A DNA stretch of 11,322 bases from WVWW01 sp041568335 (GCA_041568335.1 JBFFZZ010000083.1:1-11322), one strand, 5' to 3'; positions 1 through 7,470 are shown, numbered from the stretch's first letter. Program-made: numbers and translations. The notes: a model not told the origin generated them from the sequence alone.

Positions 1-816
1 GAGCTCGTGATGCTGCCCACGGCTGTTCTGGATAAGCGCGGCCGCCTGGTTCGCGGTCTCGATGCCGAAGATTTCGAGCTCTACGAGAACGCGCAACCTC
101 AGGAGATCCGCTACTTCTCCTCCGACACGACGGAGCCCGTCTCGATCGCCTTCATGCTCGACCTGTCGGGCAGCATGCGTCAGATGGACAAGCTCGTCCA
201 CGCCAAGGAGTCGATCCGTTTCTTCCTCGATGCACTCGAGCCGCAGGATCAGTTCGCGTTGATCGGGTTCGCCGACAAGCAGGTGGCCTGGATCACCGAC
301 TTCACCCACGACCGCGAACGGTTCCTGCTGCGGCTCTCGGTCCAGGAAGGCTTCGGGCAGACCGCCCTGAACGACGCCGTGGCTGCCGCCCCGGGTCTGG
401 TTGACGAGCGGCTCTCGGGACGCAAGGCGATCGTTCTGATCACCGACGGCGTCGACAACTTCAGCCAGCTCGATCAGGCCGTGGCCCTGGATCTGGCCCG
501 TCGCGTGAACGTACCGATCTACGCGATCGGGTTCATGTCGGTCGACCCCGACCACCTGCCCCCTGGGACCGTCGAGACGAACTTCCGGACGCTGACCACG
601 ATCGCGGACGAGACCGGTGGGCGCATCTTCGCGGTGCACGATCCGGCCGAGCTCAAGGAAGCGATCAACACGATCGACGACGAATTGCGGTTCCAGTACA
701 TGATCGGTTATTACCCGCCGATCCTCGGCGATCAGCGCGAGTTCCGCCGCGTGCAGCTCGAGGCGGGCAGACGCCACGACGTTCGAACCCGGTCCGGCTA
801 CTACACGGAGCCTTAA
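1..816 (+). CDS. VWFA-related domain protein, 5'-truncated
   Basis: This is the 3' part of a gene. The frame is open from base 1, so the true start lies upstream, and 271 codons remain. The fragment opens with a beta-rich segment containing GLDAEDFELYENAQPQEI, typical of the N-terminal part of Acidobacteriota VWFA-related proteins (TIGR03436-like). A von Willebrand A domain follows with a complete metal-ion-dependent adhesion site: DLSGS (DxSxS) at fragment residues 54-58, a Thr in FGQTALND near 121, and an Asp in LITDGVD near 149. The end has the family-typical GYYPP and VRTRSGYY segments. VWA domains of this sort bind protein partners through a divalent metal, and family members are usually secreted, but the signal peptide would lie outside the window. 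The partner is unknown. The gene converges on the glycosyltransferase gene, with 12 bases between the two stop codons. Confidence 0.85.
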   Translation, partial: ELVMLPTAVLDKRGRLVRGLDAEDFELYENAQPQEIRYFSSDTTEPVSIAFMLDLSGSMRQMDKLVHAKESIRFFLDALEPQDQFALIGFADKQVAWITDFTHDRERFLLRLSVQEGFGQTALNDAVAAAPGLVDERLSGRKAIVLITDGVDNFSQLDQAVALDLARRVNVPIYAIGFMSVDPDHLPPGTVETNFRTLTTIADETGGRIFAVHDPAELKEAINTIDDELRFQYMIGYYPPILGDQREFRRVQLEAGRRHDVRTRSGYYTEP

Positions 817-828
817 GAAGGGCCAGCT

Positions 829-1512
829 CTAACCGCGCGCGGTCCAGCGCGCGATCGTCCTCGCGCGGATACCTCCGAGGTAGGCCAGCACGGCAACCTG
901 GTGCATCAACGTCGTGCGCCACGTGCCGTGGCGGCGCCAGCGCCGCGACGATGTGGCGACCGACTCCCGCGCGATCTCGATCCGTCCGGTCCGTCGTAAC
1001 CGCCGCACGAGCTCGAAGTCCTCCAGCACCGGCAGGTTCGGGAATCCACCGAGCCGATGAAAGAGATCGGCGTGAAGAAACAGCGCCTGGTCGCCGTAGG
1101 GCAGCTCCAGCCGCCGGGCGCGCAGGTTCGCGATGCGCTCGATCGCGCGCAGCGTCGACGTGGCCGGTTCGATGCGCAGCCGGAACGCGCCGCAGGCGAC
1201 CCCCGGTCGGGTCAGGATCCGTCGCACCTCGGCCGCGTACCCCGGGGAGAGCAGCGTGTCCGCATGGAGGAAGACCAGCAGAGGATGCCGCGCCGTCCGC
1301 GCACCGGCATTGAGCTGGACGGCCCGTCCGCGCGGCGCCCGGAGAATCGTCGCGCCGGCCCCCCGGGCTCGCTCCACGGTCGGGTCCTGGCTCCCCCCGT
1401 CGACCACGATGCACTCGACGCCCTCGGCGGTCAGCGCACTGGAGACCGCGGCCGCGATCGACTCGGCCTCGTTCAGGGCGGGGATCACCACCGAGATCGG
1501 TAAACCGCTCAT
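829..1512 (-). CDS. Family 2 glycosyltransferase, TIGR04283 type (arsenosugar-associated)
   Basis: This 227-residue cytoplasmic GT-A-fold glycosyltransferase begins with the family 2 nucleotide-sugar binding segment ISVVIPALNEAESIA (residues 6-20), followed by DGGSQD (38-43). The remaining motifs match the TIGR04283 subgroup: GRAVQLNAGA (62-71), FLHADT (81-86), PYGDQ (138-142), LEDFEL (163-168) and TSSRRW (187-192). Family knowledge: this subgroup co-occurs with a radical SAM/selenodomain protein now called ArsS and is labelled arsenosugar biosynthesis glycosyltransferase in public family models. The donor and acceptor are not proven. The ATG is chosen because its ATGA overlaps the stop of the upstream peptidase gene, implying translational coupling, and because the glycosyltransferase fold begins right after it. 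The frame extends further upstream, but that stretch is antisense-like low-complexity protein. Full length with all expected motifs. The same window also holds an ArsM-like methyltransferase gene. Confidence 0.88.
   Translation of the reverse strand: MSGLPISVVIPALNEAESIAAAVSSALTAEGVECIVVDGGSQDPTVERARGAGATILRAPRGRAVQLNAGARTARHPLLVFLHADTLLSPGYAAEVRRILTRPGVACGAFRLRIEPATSTLRAIERIANLRARRLELPYGDQALFLHADLFHRLGGFPNLPVLEDFELVRRLRRTGRIEIARESVATSSRRWRRHGTWRTTLMHQVAVLAYLGGIRARTIARWTARG
834..853 (+). terminator. GC-only hairpin after the VWA gene (possible terminator)
   Basis: CGCGCGC (834-840) pairs perfectly with GCGCGCG (847-853) around the 6-nt loop GGTCCA, beginning 17 nt after the VWA stop codon. 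An overlapping perfect palindrome, ACCGCGCGCGGT, lies at 832-843. There is no T-tract, so this is not a classical intrinsic terminator. The hairpin also sits inside the last codons of the convergent glycosyltransferase gene. It could limit read-through between the convergent genes or be a by-product of GC-rich codons. Confidence 0.25.
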
Positions 1513-3689
1513 TTGGCTTTCAGGTGCCGATCGAAGTGGTCGAGGATGCGCTCGTACAGCCGGCGCGTCACGAGCGGGTCGCTGACCATGTGCGTGAAGC
1601 CGGGCAGCGGGAGCACCTCGAAACGACGTCCCGCCTTGAACAGCGCCTCCGTCAACTTCAGGCTGTGTGCGAAGTAGACATTGTCGTCGTTGGTCCCGTG
1701 GAGGATCAGCAGCGGCCGGTCCAGGCGATCGGCGTAGGTCAGGACGTTCGAGACCCGATAGGCTTCGGGTCGTTGTTGCGGCAACCCGAGATAGCGCTCG
1801 GTGTAGTGCGTGTCGTAGTCCCGCCAATCGACCACGGGAGCACCCGCAAAACCGGCGGCAAACACATCGGGCCGTTGCATCACGGCCATCGCCGAGACGT
1901 AGCCTCCGAACGACCAGCCGTAAATGCCGACCCGGTCGAGATCCAGCTCCCCGTAGCGTTCGCCCAACGTCTGCAGCCCCTGCACCTGATCGGCGAGCGG
2001 TACCGAGATCAGGTCGTGCTTGACGACGCGGTGCCAGTCACGCCCGCGATTCGGCGTGCCGCGCCCGTCGATCGACACGACCACGTAACCTCGATCGGCC
2101 ATCCACTGGGCCAGCCGGTAGCGACGCGGATCCCGGCGAACCATCACCGATGTCGGCCCGCCGTAGACGTGGAGGATGACCGGGTAGCGCCGCTCATCGT
2201 CGAAGTCGCTCGGGCGGATGATCACCGCCCGAAAATCGGGGTCGCCCCCGGTCGTCGTGAACTCCACCGTCGGCACCGGCTCGCTCTCGGCGACGGATTT
2301 CGGCGCGGCATCGAGCCGGCGATTCCCGCGCCACAAGGAGAGCCTGGATCCGAGGTCCGTCGTCTCTCGTCCCACCATGACGGGACCCGGGGTGGCGACC
2401 GTCATCGAGTGCATACCCGGTTCCTGTGACTCGCGCCGCGCTTGTCCGGATTCCGTCGACACGCGATACAGGTGCGTCTGCGTCGGATCGCTGCTGGCCT
2501 CGATCCAGACCTCGTTTTCCGCGTCGTCGAAGCGAACGAAACCGCGATAACCCAGCGACGGACCGGCGACGCTGCGACGCAACGTCCCGTCCTCGTTCCG
2601 GATCTCGAGCTCCCGTCCGCCGTTCCGCTCGGTGGTCCAGAAGAAGCCGCTTCCATCGGGGAGCCAGCGCGGCATCGTCTCGTCGATCTCGACCCAAGCG
2701 TCGTCGGATTCGGTGAGCAGCGGGTCGAGGCTGCCGTCCTCGGTCGAGATCGCGAACAACGTCTGCTCGGTCTGCCGCCGGTTCTGGAGCATCACGGTCG
2801 GCTTGCCCTCGCGGGGCCAGTGGACCGTCGCGACGTACTCGTAGCGCTCTCGATCCCAGCGGATCGGCGTCCATGTCCCGTCGCCCGGATCGACGATGCC
2901 CAGCCCGACGGTCGCGTTGGCCTTGCCGGGCCGCGGGTAGGGCCAGCTCTTCGGCACGCGCTCGGGATGCGTGGCGTCGGCGATGTGCATCGTCTCGAGC
3001 CGGCTGGTGTCCGTCGACTGGACGATCAGTCGCGTCGAATCCGGCGACCACCAGTACCCGTGGTGTCGGCTCATCTCCTCCTGAGCGACGAACTCGGACT
3101 CGCCGTAGCGCAGCGTCCCGTCGGTCCGGGTGATGCGCCGCTCGCGACCCGCTTCGAGATCGAAGACGTAGAGGTCCCCGTCGCGCACCGCGGAGACCCG
3201 GGTCCCATCGGGCGAGAACCGGGCGTCGATCGGGGTTCCCGCAGCGCTCTCCAGCTCGCGGACCGATCCGTCCGGGAGCGCGATCACGAACAGCCGGCCC
3301 GAGAGTGGGACGAGCAGCTTCGAGCCGTCCGCGGAGATGCGGTAGCTCGCGATGCCGCGCGCCGACGAGCGCGTTCGCTCGCGCCGCGCCTTCTCGGCAT
3401 CCGAGAGTTGTTCCTCCGCCCCGGCGAGCAGGCTCCGGGCCGAGAGCAATCGCCGCTCGCGGCCCGAGTCGAGGTCGAGCACCCAGAGATCGCGGACCGG
3501 CGAGCGCGGCCCGGAACGCAAAAACAGCAACTGCTTACCGTCGGGCGTCGAGTGAAACGACGTCGGGTGACCGAGCCGGAAACGCCCGGTTCGCGAGTAG
3601 CGCTCGAGGAAGTCCTCCGCGGCGGCTGCGGGTGCGCAGGCGCCGCACGCGAGCGAGCCGGCAAGGAACAGGGCTGAAAGGGATCGCAT
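1509..3689 (-). CDS. Dipeptidyl peptidase IV-type S9 serine peptidase, exported
   Basis: The product has 726 residues, close to the usual length for bacterial DPP-IV-like enzymes. These remove N-terminal dipeptides from peptides, usually with Pro or Ala in the second position. Residues 1-24 are a signal peptide (MRSLSALFLAGSLACGACAP, then an AAAA cleavage region), so the enzyme is probably periplasmic or secreted. Residues about 30-470 form the beta-propeller domain, including QEEM (203-206), the Glu-Glu motif that anchors the substrate N terminus, followed by GYWWSPD (211-217). Residues about 480-726 form the alpha/beta-hydrolase domain with the nucleophile Ser593 in GWSFGG, Asp668 in HGTNDDN and His700 in GFTHM, in the order and spacing of the S9 triad. 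The ATG at 3689 is preferred over one 10 codons upstream because it has GGAGG five bases before it and gives a clean signal peptide. It is the first gene of a unit with the glycosyltransferase. Confidence 0.93.
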   Translation of the reverse strand: MRSLSALFLAGSLACGACAPAAAAEDFLERYSRTGRFRLGHPTSFHSTPDGKQLLFLRSGPRSPVRDLWVLDLDSGRERRLLSARSLLAGAEEQLSDAEKARRERTRSSARGIASYRISADGSKLLVPLSGRLFVIALPDGSVRELESAAGTPIDARFSPDGTRVSAVRDGDLYVFDLEAGRERRITRTDGTLRYGESEFVAQEEMSRHHGYWWSPDSTRLIVQSTDTSRLETMHIADATHPERVPKSWPYPRPGKANATVGLGIVDPGDGTWTPIRWDRERYEYVATVHWPREGKPTVMLQNRRQTEQTLFAISTEDGSLDPLLTESDDAWVEIDETMPRWLPDGSGFFWTTERNGGRELEIRNEDGTLRRSVAGPSLGYRGFVRFDDAENEVWIEASSDPTQTHLYRVSTESGQARRESQEPGMHSMTVATPGPVMVGRETTDLGSRLSLWRGNRRLDAAPKSVAESEPVPTVEFTTTGGDPDFRAVIIRPSDFDDERRYPVILHVYGGPTSVMVRRDPRRYRLAQWMADRGYVVVSIDGRGTPNRGRDWHRVVKHDLISVPLADQVQGLQTLGERYGELDLDRVGIYGWSFGGYVSAMAVMQRPDVFAAGFAGAPVVDWRDYDTHYTERYLGLPQQRPEAYRVSNVLTYADRLDRPLLILHGTNDDNVYFAHSLKLTEALFKAGRRFEVLPLPGFTHMVSDPLVTRRLYERILDHFDRHLKAK

Positions 3690-3694
3690 GAAAG

Positions 3695-3699
3695 CCTCC
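3695..3699 (-). promoter_or_regulatory. Shine-Dalgarno GGAGG that sets the peptidase start
   Basis: On the minus strand GGAGG lies 5 nt before the ATG at 3689. It favours this start over the in-frame ATG at 3719, which would add ten residues in front of the signal peptide. Confidence 0.7.
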
Positions 3700-3710
3700 G
3701 GAAGACCCGA

Positions 3711-3716
3711 AGCATA
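3711..3716 (-). promoter_or_regulatory. Possible -10 box of the peptidase operon
   Basis: TATGCT on the minus strand matches the bacterial -10 consensus at 5 of 6 positions. It would place the transcript start near 3704, leaving a roughly 15-nt leader that contains the Shine-Dalgarno sequence. No convincing -35 element is seen. The 71-bp divergent gap must hold promoters for both the peptidase and the GST genes. Confidence 0.3.
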
Positions 3717-3745
3717 CACGGCGCAAACCCCGGCGGGCTCTACGT

Positions 3746-3751
3746 TATGAT
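3746..3751 (+). promoter_or_regulatory. Possible -10 box of the GST/membrane operon
   Basis: TATGAT matches the -10 consensus at 5 of 6 positions in otherwise GC-rich DNA. It ends 9 nt before the ATG at 3761. Transcription would begin around 3758, giving an almost leaderless mRNA. This agrees with the absence of any Shine-Dalgarno sequence (GACCCGGCC precedes the ATG). No good -35 element is visible. Confidence 0.4.
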
Positions 3752-3760
3752 GACCCGGCC

Positions 3761-4363
3761 ATGGACCACGCGCTCACCGTTTACGGTTTCGAGACCTCAA
3801 ACAACATGAAGGTCCGGGTCGCCCTGGGCTTCAAGCGGATCCCTTACGCGTTCAAGCGAATCGACCCCGCCGATCGCGGCGAGATCGTCGAGTTGTCGGG
3901 ACAACACCTCACACCCGTGATGGATCACGACGGTCGCGTGCTGTTCGACTCGGCGGCGATCCTGCGCTACCTCGAATCCAACTTCCCCGAGGCGCCGAGG
4001 CTGTTCGGCCGGAGTCACCGCGAACAGTGGGAGATCGAGGACCAGGAGCTGTTCGCTCGAACGACCCTGGCCCGACCCCTGATGGACATCGTCCACACGC
4101 GGGTCTACGGCGGTACCGTCGATGACGCGATGCTCGGACGCTGCGCGGCGGTTTTCGCCCGGGCGACCGAACAGCTGGTGGAGGCGTTGAAGGGCCGCGA
4201 GTGGCTCGTCGGCGAGTCGATCACCGCGGCGGATGTGACCGCCGCGCCGGTGATGTACCGGGTCCGCCGTGCCGGCCTGTTCGAGATCCCCGCCGAAGCG
4301 GACGCCGTCGCCGGGTGGATCGAGCGGGTGATCGCCTACGACGTCCACCTGGATCGGTCGTGA
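3761..4363 (+). CDS. Glutathione S-transferase family protein
   Basis: The product is a 200-residue soluble protein, normal length for the family. Residues 5-75 form a thioredoxin-like N-terminal domain that begins LTVYGFETSNNMKVR. It contains the cis-Pro of the LTPVM segment (Pro52) and the glutathione gamma-glutamyl binding motif DSAAILRYLE (63-72). Residues about 85-195 are the all-helical C-terminal domain, with the N-capping box region GESITAADV (151-159) that nucleates folding. The usual role is to conjugate or reduce electrophilic compounds with glutathione. Here the residue contacting the thiol would be Ser13 or Asn14/15, not a classical Tyr, so the catalytic class is unclear. It is the first gene of a plus-strand unit: its TGA shares one base with the ATG of the next gene (TGATG), so the GST is probably co-translated with membrane proteins of unknown function. 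Confidence 0.88.
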   Translation: MDHALTVYGFETSNNMKVRVALGFKRIPYAFKRIDPADRGEIVELSGQHLTPVMDHDGRVLFDSAAILRYLESNFPEAPRLFGRSHREQWEIEDQELFARTTLARPLMDIVHTRVYGGTVDDAMLGRCAAVFARATEQLVEALKGREWLVGESITAADVTAAPVMYRVRRAGLFEIPAEADAVAGWIERVIAYDVHLDRS

Positions 4364-4791
4364 TGACCCGACACCGGCTGGCCGTCACCCTTCCGGTCCT
4401 GTTGCTCTCGCTCGTCGCGGTCCAGCAGATTCGCCTCGCGCGAAGCAGCGACCTGACCGCGTGGAAGGGCGGGGGGTTCGGGATGTTCTCCACGCTCGAT
4501 CGACCCCGGGCCCGCCAGGTCCGGGTCCATCTGGTCGGCGCGGGCCGTGACATCCCGTTCTCCGTCCCGGCGAGGTTCAACGATCTCCAAGAGAGCGTCA
4601 AGACCCGGCCGACCGAAAGGAAAATGCGCCGCCTGGGCCGCGAGATCGCGGAGAACATCAAGCAACGGTTACCGGAGCTCGAGACGGTCCGCGTGGAGGT
4701 CTGGCGCCGCACGCTCGATCTCGACAGCGGCACGATTCGTACCGCCAAGTGGCGCGAGGCGGCCTACGAGGTCGGCGGCCGCAATGACTGA
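4363..4791 (+). CDS. Small membrane-anchored protein, partner of HTTM-like gene
   Basis: This 142-residue protein is of no characterised family that I can name. It has one hydrophobic N-terminal segment (residues about 6-22, RLAVTLPVLLLSLVAV), probably an uncleaved anchor, and then a soluble domain. The most distinctive part is GGGFGMFSTLDRPRAR (residues about 36-51), a GMFS-type segment that I associate from memory with small proteins encoded beside HTTM/vitamin-K-carboxylase-like membrane proteins. The remainder is charged and probably mixed alpha/beta. The start is chosen because its ATG overlaps the GST stop as TGATG. The frame upstream of this ATG runs antisense-like through the GST gene and is rejected. 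Its stop codon lies inside the next gene, an 8-base overlap (ATGACTGA), so the two products are probably made in linked amounts and may form a complex. Confidence 0.75.
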   Translation: MTRHRLAVTLPVLLLSLVAVQQIRLARSSDLTAWKGGGFGMFSTLDRPRARQVRVHLVGAGRDIPFSVPARFNDLQESVKTRPTERKMRRLGREIAENIKQRLPELETVRVEVWRRTLDLDSGTIRTAKWREAAYEVGGRND

Positions 4792-5674
4792 CGCGCTCAA
4801 GGCTCCCTGGCGCACCTTTCATCGCACGATCTCCGAGATGGACGCGACGGAGCTGGCGATCCGCCTCACCCTGGTCTACCTGCTGCTCAAACCGCCCGAA
4901 GTCTGGTTCTTGCATTCCCCCATGCTGGTGTTGGCGGCGGCCGCTCTGCTGGCGCCCCGGCTCGGCCGGTCGCCGACGATGTGGCTTCTGATCACGCTGC
5001 TCGGCGCCGCGCAGGTCGTGTGGGCGTGGGATTGGATCGACAACCATCAGTACCTGATCGTCTACTGGTGCCTCGCGATCTTCCTCTGCCTCCGCACCGA
5101 CGATCCGGCCCGCGGCCTGGCGCTCAACGGACGGTTGCTGATCGCCGCCCCGTTCGCGTTCGCGCTGGTGTGGAAGCTGTTCCTGACCTCCGACTTCGCG
5201 GGAGGGCACCTGTTCCGGGAGCTGCTGTTGACCGATCCGCGTTTCCAGCGGCTCGGCGGCGTGCTCGGTATGACCGCGTCGACACGCATGGAAAACGAGA
5301 TGTTGCTGGGCCAGCTCTCGTCGGGGCGGCTGGCCACCGGCACCCTCGTCGAGCCGGCGAGCCACGTGCTGAGCGCAAAGTTGATGACCTGGTGGACGAT
5401 CCTCACGGAGTCGGCCATCGTCATCGCTTTCCTGTTACCCGGGATCAGGCTCGCCGCGGGACTGCGAGATGTCACGTTGCTGGCGTTCTGCTGGACGGCC
5501 TACTCGTTCGGCAGCGTGACCGGATTCGGCTGGTTGCTGCTGATCATGGGCATCGCCCAGTGTCCCGGCGAGCGGAAGAGGGCGCGCTTCATGTACCTGC
5601 TGACCTTCGTCGTGGTTCTGATCTACGCGCGCACGCCGTGGAGCAACCTGCTCGTCCGGCTCTTCGGCTCGTAA
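4784..5674 (+). CDS. HTTM / vitamin K-dependent carboxylase-like integral membrane protein
   Basis: The product has 296 residues and about eight hydrophobic stretches (roughly 24-42, 46-60, 66-84, 89-104, 116-135, 200-221, 228-260 and 269-285). The overall plan, a short cytoplasmic N terminus, a DNHQYLIVYW segment (86-95), then a helix ending in VWKLFLTSDFAGG (129-141) before a long loop, resembles the bacterial HTTM family. That family shares its membrane fold with vitamin K-dependent gamma-carboxylase. This assignment rests on motif resemblance and topology only. No epoxidase or carboxylase residues can be confirmed, and bacterial family members are mostly uncharacterised. The start is the ATG overlapping the preceding gene's stop. 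It has no strong Shine-Dalgarno sequence, so translation probably depends on coupling. Alternative: an unrelated multi-pass membrane protein of unknown function. Confidence 0.6.
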   Translation: MTDALKAPWRTFHRTISEMDATELAIRLTLVYLLLKPPEVWFLHSPMLVLAAAALLAPRLGRSPTMWLLITLLGAAQVVWAWDWIDNHQYLIVYWCLAIFLCLRTDDPARGLALNGRLLIAAPFAFALVWKLFLTSDFAGGHLFRELLLTDPRFQRLGGVLGMTASTRMENEMLLGQLSSGRLATGTLVEPASHVLSAKLMTWWTILTESAIVIAFLLPGIRLAAGLRDVTLLAFCWTAYSFGSVTGFGWLLLIMGIAQCPGERKRARFMYLLTFVVVLIYARTPWSNLLVRLFGS

Positions 5675-5682
5675 CCGGATCG

Positions 5683-7443
5683 ATGGCTTCCGAGTCCGTC
5701 GCGCAACCCGATCGTCTCGGCCCGGCCCGGGCGTGGTGGCTCGTCGGATCGGCGGCCTGCGTGCTGGCCTTTGCCTACGCCTGCTGGGACATCCAGGACT
5801 TCGACGTCTGGTGGCACCTGAATGCCGGGAAGTGGATCGTCGAGAACGGCTCGATCCCGCGGGTCGAACCGTTCACCCATACGCTCGCCGGCATCCCGTG
5901 GAACGACTACGAATGGGCCGCGCAACCCCTGCTGTACGGCGTCGAGCGGCTCGGCGGCACCGCCGCTCTGATCGTGCTGACCGGTCTGGTGGCGGCGGCG
6001 ATGGCCGCATGCCTGATCCTCGCGATGCGTGAGGCCGGTGCCGGGCCGGCCGCCGCCGGCCTGGCCACCGGAGGGGTGCTGTACGTGGCGCAGGTCCGGA
6101 TCCTGCCGCGACCGGAGATCTTCTCGCTCCTGCTTCTCGCCGTCGTGATGCTTTTGGTGGCCCGTTCTCGCGCCGAGCCACGCCGTCTGGTCTGGGCGTT
6201 ACCCCTTGTCTTCTTGATCTGGGGCAACCTGCACCCGGGTGTGCTGGGGGGATTGTTGCTCTTCGCCTGCCTCGCCGCGGGCGAAGCGGCGGCCCGCCGG
6301 AAGCTCACGGGGCTCGGGTCCTGGATCGCGGCCGGGCTCCTTTCGGTTAGCGCCGTGCTGGTCAACCCCTACGGAATCGCGGCACCGCTCGAGTCGTTCC
6401 ACCTGGTCGGCTCGGAGTTCACGAAGTTCGTCGAGGAGTGGTTGCCGACGCTGGATCCCGTCAACCGCGGCAAGCCCTGGGTTCTCGGCTGGGTCGTCTG
6501 GACCGTGTTCGTGGTCGTCTCGATCCCGCTGCTCTGGCGCCGCCGGCGCTTCGCGGAGATGCTCGTCGTCCTCGCCTTCATCCCGGTGGCACTCCGCCAC
6601 GTGCGGATGATCGCGACCTACTCGATCGTCACCGGGGTCGCGGCCGCGGTGGCCGCATCCGTGTGGGCTACGCTCGTGCCGCGCGGGTGGACAACGAACG
6701 GGCGGGCCGCCCCGGCCGTCACTCTCCTGTTGCTGGGCAACGCCGTGTGGGTGCTCAGCGGGGCGCAATACGCCTGGCAAAAGGACCCGCGCCGCGTGGG
6801 ATTCGGTTTTTACGAAGAGGACTATCCGGTCCACGCCGCCGAGTTCCTGAAGAGCGCTGGGGTCCGCGGCACGATGTTCAACGAGTATCGCTGGGGAGGC
6901 TGGCTGGCCTGGACGCTCGAAGATCCCGTGTTCCAGGACGGCCGCAACCTCGATTTCGAACAGTTCACCGCCGCCCGCGCGATCCGCAACACCCAACCGG
7001 GATTCCATCGACACATCGTCACCTATGGGGTGGACTACTTCATCGTGAACCGGCCGCGCCCCGGCGACGAGCGGCCGATCGTGGACTACCTTCGCGGCCA
7101 GCGCGACTGGTCGCTCGTCTTCTGGGACGACACCGCGTTGGTTTTCGTCAAGCGGATCCCGCGCTTTGCCGGCGTGATCGATCGCTTCGGCTACGTCTGT
7201 GTCGATCCGCTCGAGTTGCGGATCGACGAACGGCAAATCGTCGATTCCCTCGATTGCATCACGGAGGAGCTCGAGCGGGCCAAACGATGGAGCCCGCGGG
7301 CAGGCTCCGTCAGGATGCTGGCCGGCCAGCTCTACGAACGCGCGGGACTACGCGAGCGTGCGCTCGCCGAGTACGAAGAGGGGCGACGGATCCACCCGGA
7401 GCTTGAGTTCTGGGACGAGAAGATCGCCGAGCTCCGGGACTGA
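5683..7443 (+). CDS. Multi-pass GT-C-like membrane protein with extracytoplasmic tail
   Basis: The product has 586 residues. A hydrophobic helix (17-35) leads into DIQDFDVWWHLNAGKWIVEN (36-55). An acidic loop right after the first helix, followed by NDYEWAAQPLL (74-84), recalls GT-C membrane glycosyltransferases such as the PMT/GT39 group. Further membrane helices run to about residue 360 and include the loops GNLHPGVLGG (181-190) and NPYG (228-231). Residues 370-500 form a soluble domain with MFNEYRWGGWLAW (398-410), FQDGRNL (417-423), YGVDYFIVN (448-456) and a final ALVFVKR. This combination is familiar from large hypothetical membrane proteins of Acidobacteriota and relatives. Residues about 535-586 look like a single tetratricopeptide-type helical repeat. 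Neither activity nor lipid-sugar donor is established. The start is 8 bases after the previous stop. The longer upstream frame overlaps the preceding gene with arginine-rich nonsense and is rejected. It is the last gene of the unit. Confidence 0.7.
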   Translation: MASESVAQPDRLGPARAWWLVGSAACVLAFAYACWDIQDFDVWWHLNAGKWIVENGSIPRVEPFTHTLAGIPWNDYEWAAQPLLYGVERLGGTAALIVLTGLVAAAMAACLILAMREAGAGPAAAGLATGGVLYVAQVRILPRPEIFSLLLLAVVMLLVARSRAEPRRLVWALPLVFLIWGNLHPGVLGGLLLFACLAAGEAAARRKLTGLGSWIAAGLLSVSAVLVNPYGIAAPLESFHLVGSEFTKFVEEWLPTLDPVNRGKPWVLGWVVWTVFVVVSIPLLWRRRRFAEMLVVLAFIPVALRHVRMIATYSIVTGVAAAVAASVWATLVPRGWTTNGRAAPAVTLLLLGNAVWVLSGAQYAWQKDPRRVGFGFYEEDYPVHAAEFLKSAGVRGTMFNEYRWGGWLAWTLEDPVFQDGRNLDFEQFTAARAIRNTQPGFHRHIVTYGVDYFIVNRPRPGDERPIVDYLRGQRDWSLVFWDDTALVFVKRIPRFAGVIDRFGYVCVDPLELRIDERQIVDSLDCITEELERAKRWSPRAGSVRMLAGQLYERAGLRERALAEYEEGRRIHPELEFWDEKIAELRD

Positions 7444-7458
7444 ATCCGGCGTTCGCCG

Positions 7459-7464
7459 TATAAT
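7459..7464 (+). promoter_or_regulatory. Consensus -10 box, leaderless promoter candidate
   Basis: A perfect TATAAT lies exactly 6 nt before the ATG at 7471, so transcription would be expected to begin at or next to the A of the start codon. No Shine-Dalgarno sequence lies between them, which fits a leaderless mRNA. The region where a -35 element would lie (about 7435-7441) is GGGACT-like and does not match the consensus. Confidence 0.55.
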
Positions 7465-7470
7465 CGATGC

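Noticed and set aside
1513..1827. Upstream extension of the glycosyltransferase frame
   Set aside because: It lies wholly within the peptidase gene on the same strand in another frame, and the translation is Arg/Ala-rich with no similarity to glycosyltransferase N termini.
2442..3677. 411-codon plus-strand open frame antisense to the peptidase
   Set aside because: It overlaps a clear S9 peptidase gene on the other strand. Its translation is Arg/Val/Asp-rich with no domain, as expected for a GC-rich shadow frame.
4981..5682. Upstream extension of the 586-residue membrane protein frame
   Set aside because: It overlaps the HTTM-like gene in another frame and is Arg-rich. The real protein begins with a normal hydrophobic helix after the ATG at 5683.
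6199..7236. 345-codon minus-strand open frame
   Set aside because: It is antisense to the large membrane protein. Composition is Arg/Glu/Asp/His-rich with no motif.
821..7333. 10-mer GGCCAGCTCT found at 821, 2941, 5309 and 7324
   Set aside because: Three copies are inside coding regions, two of them encoding Gly-Gln-Leu with preferred codons. Spacing is irregular and no flanking similarity is seen, so codon bias is the simpler explanation.
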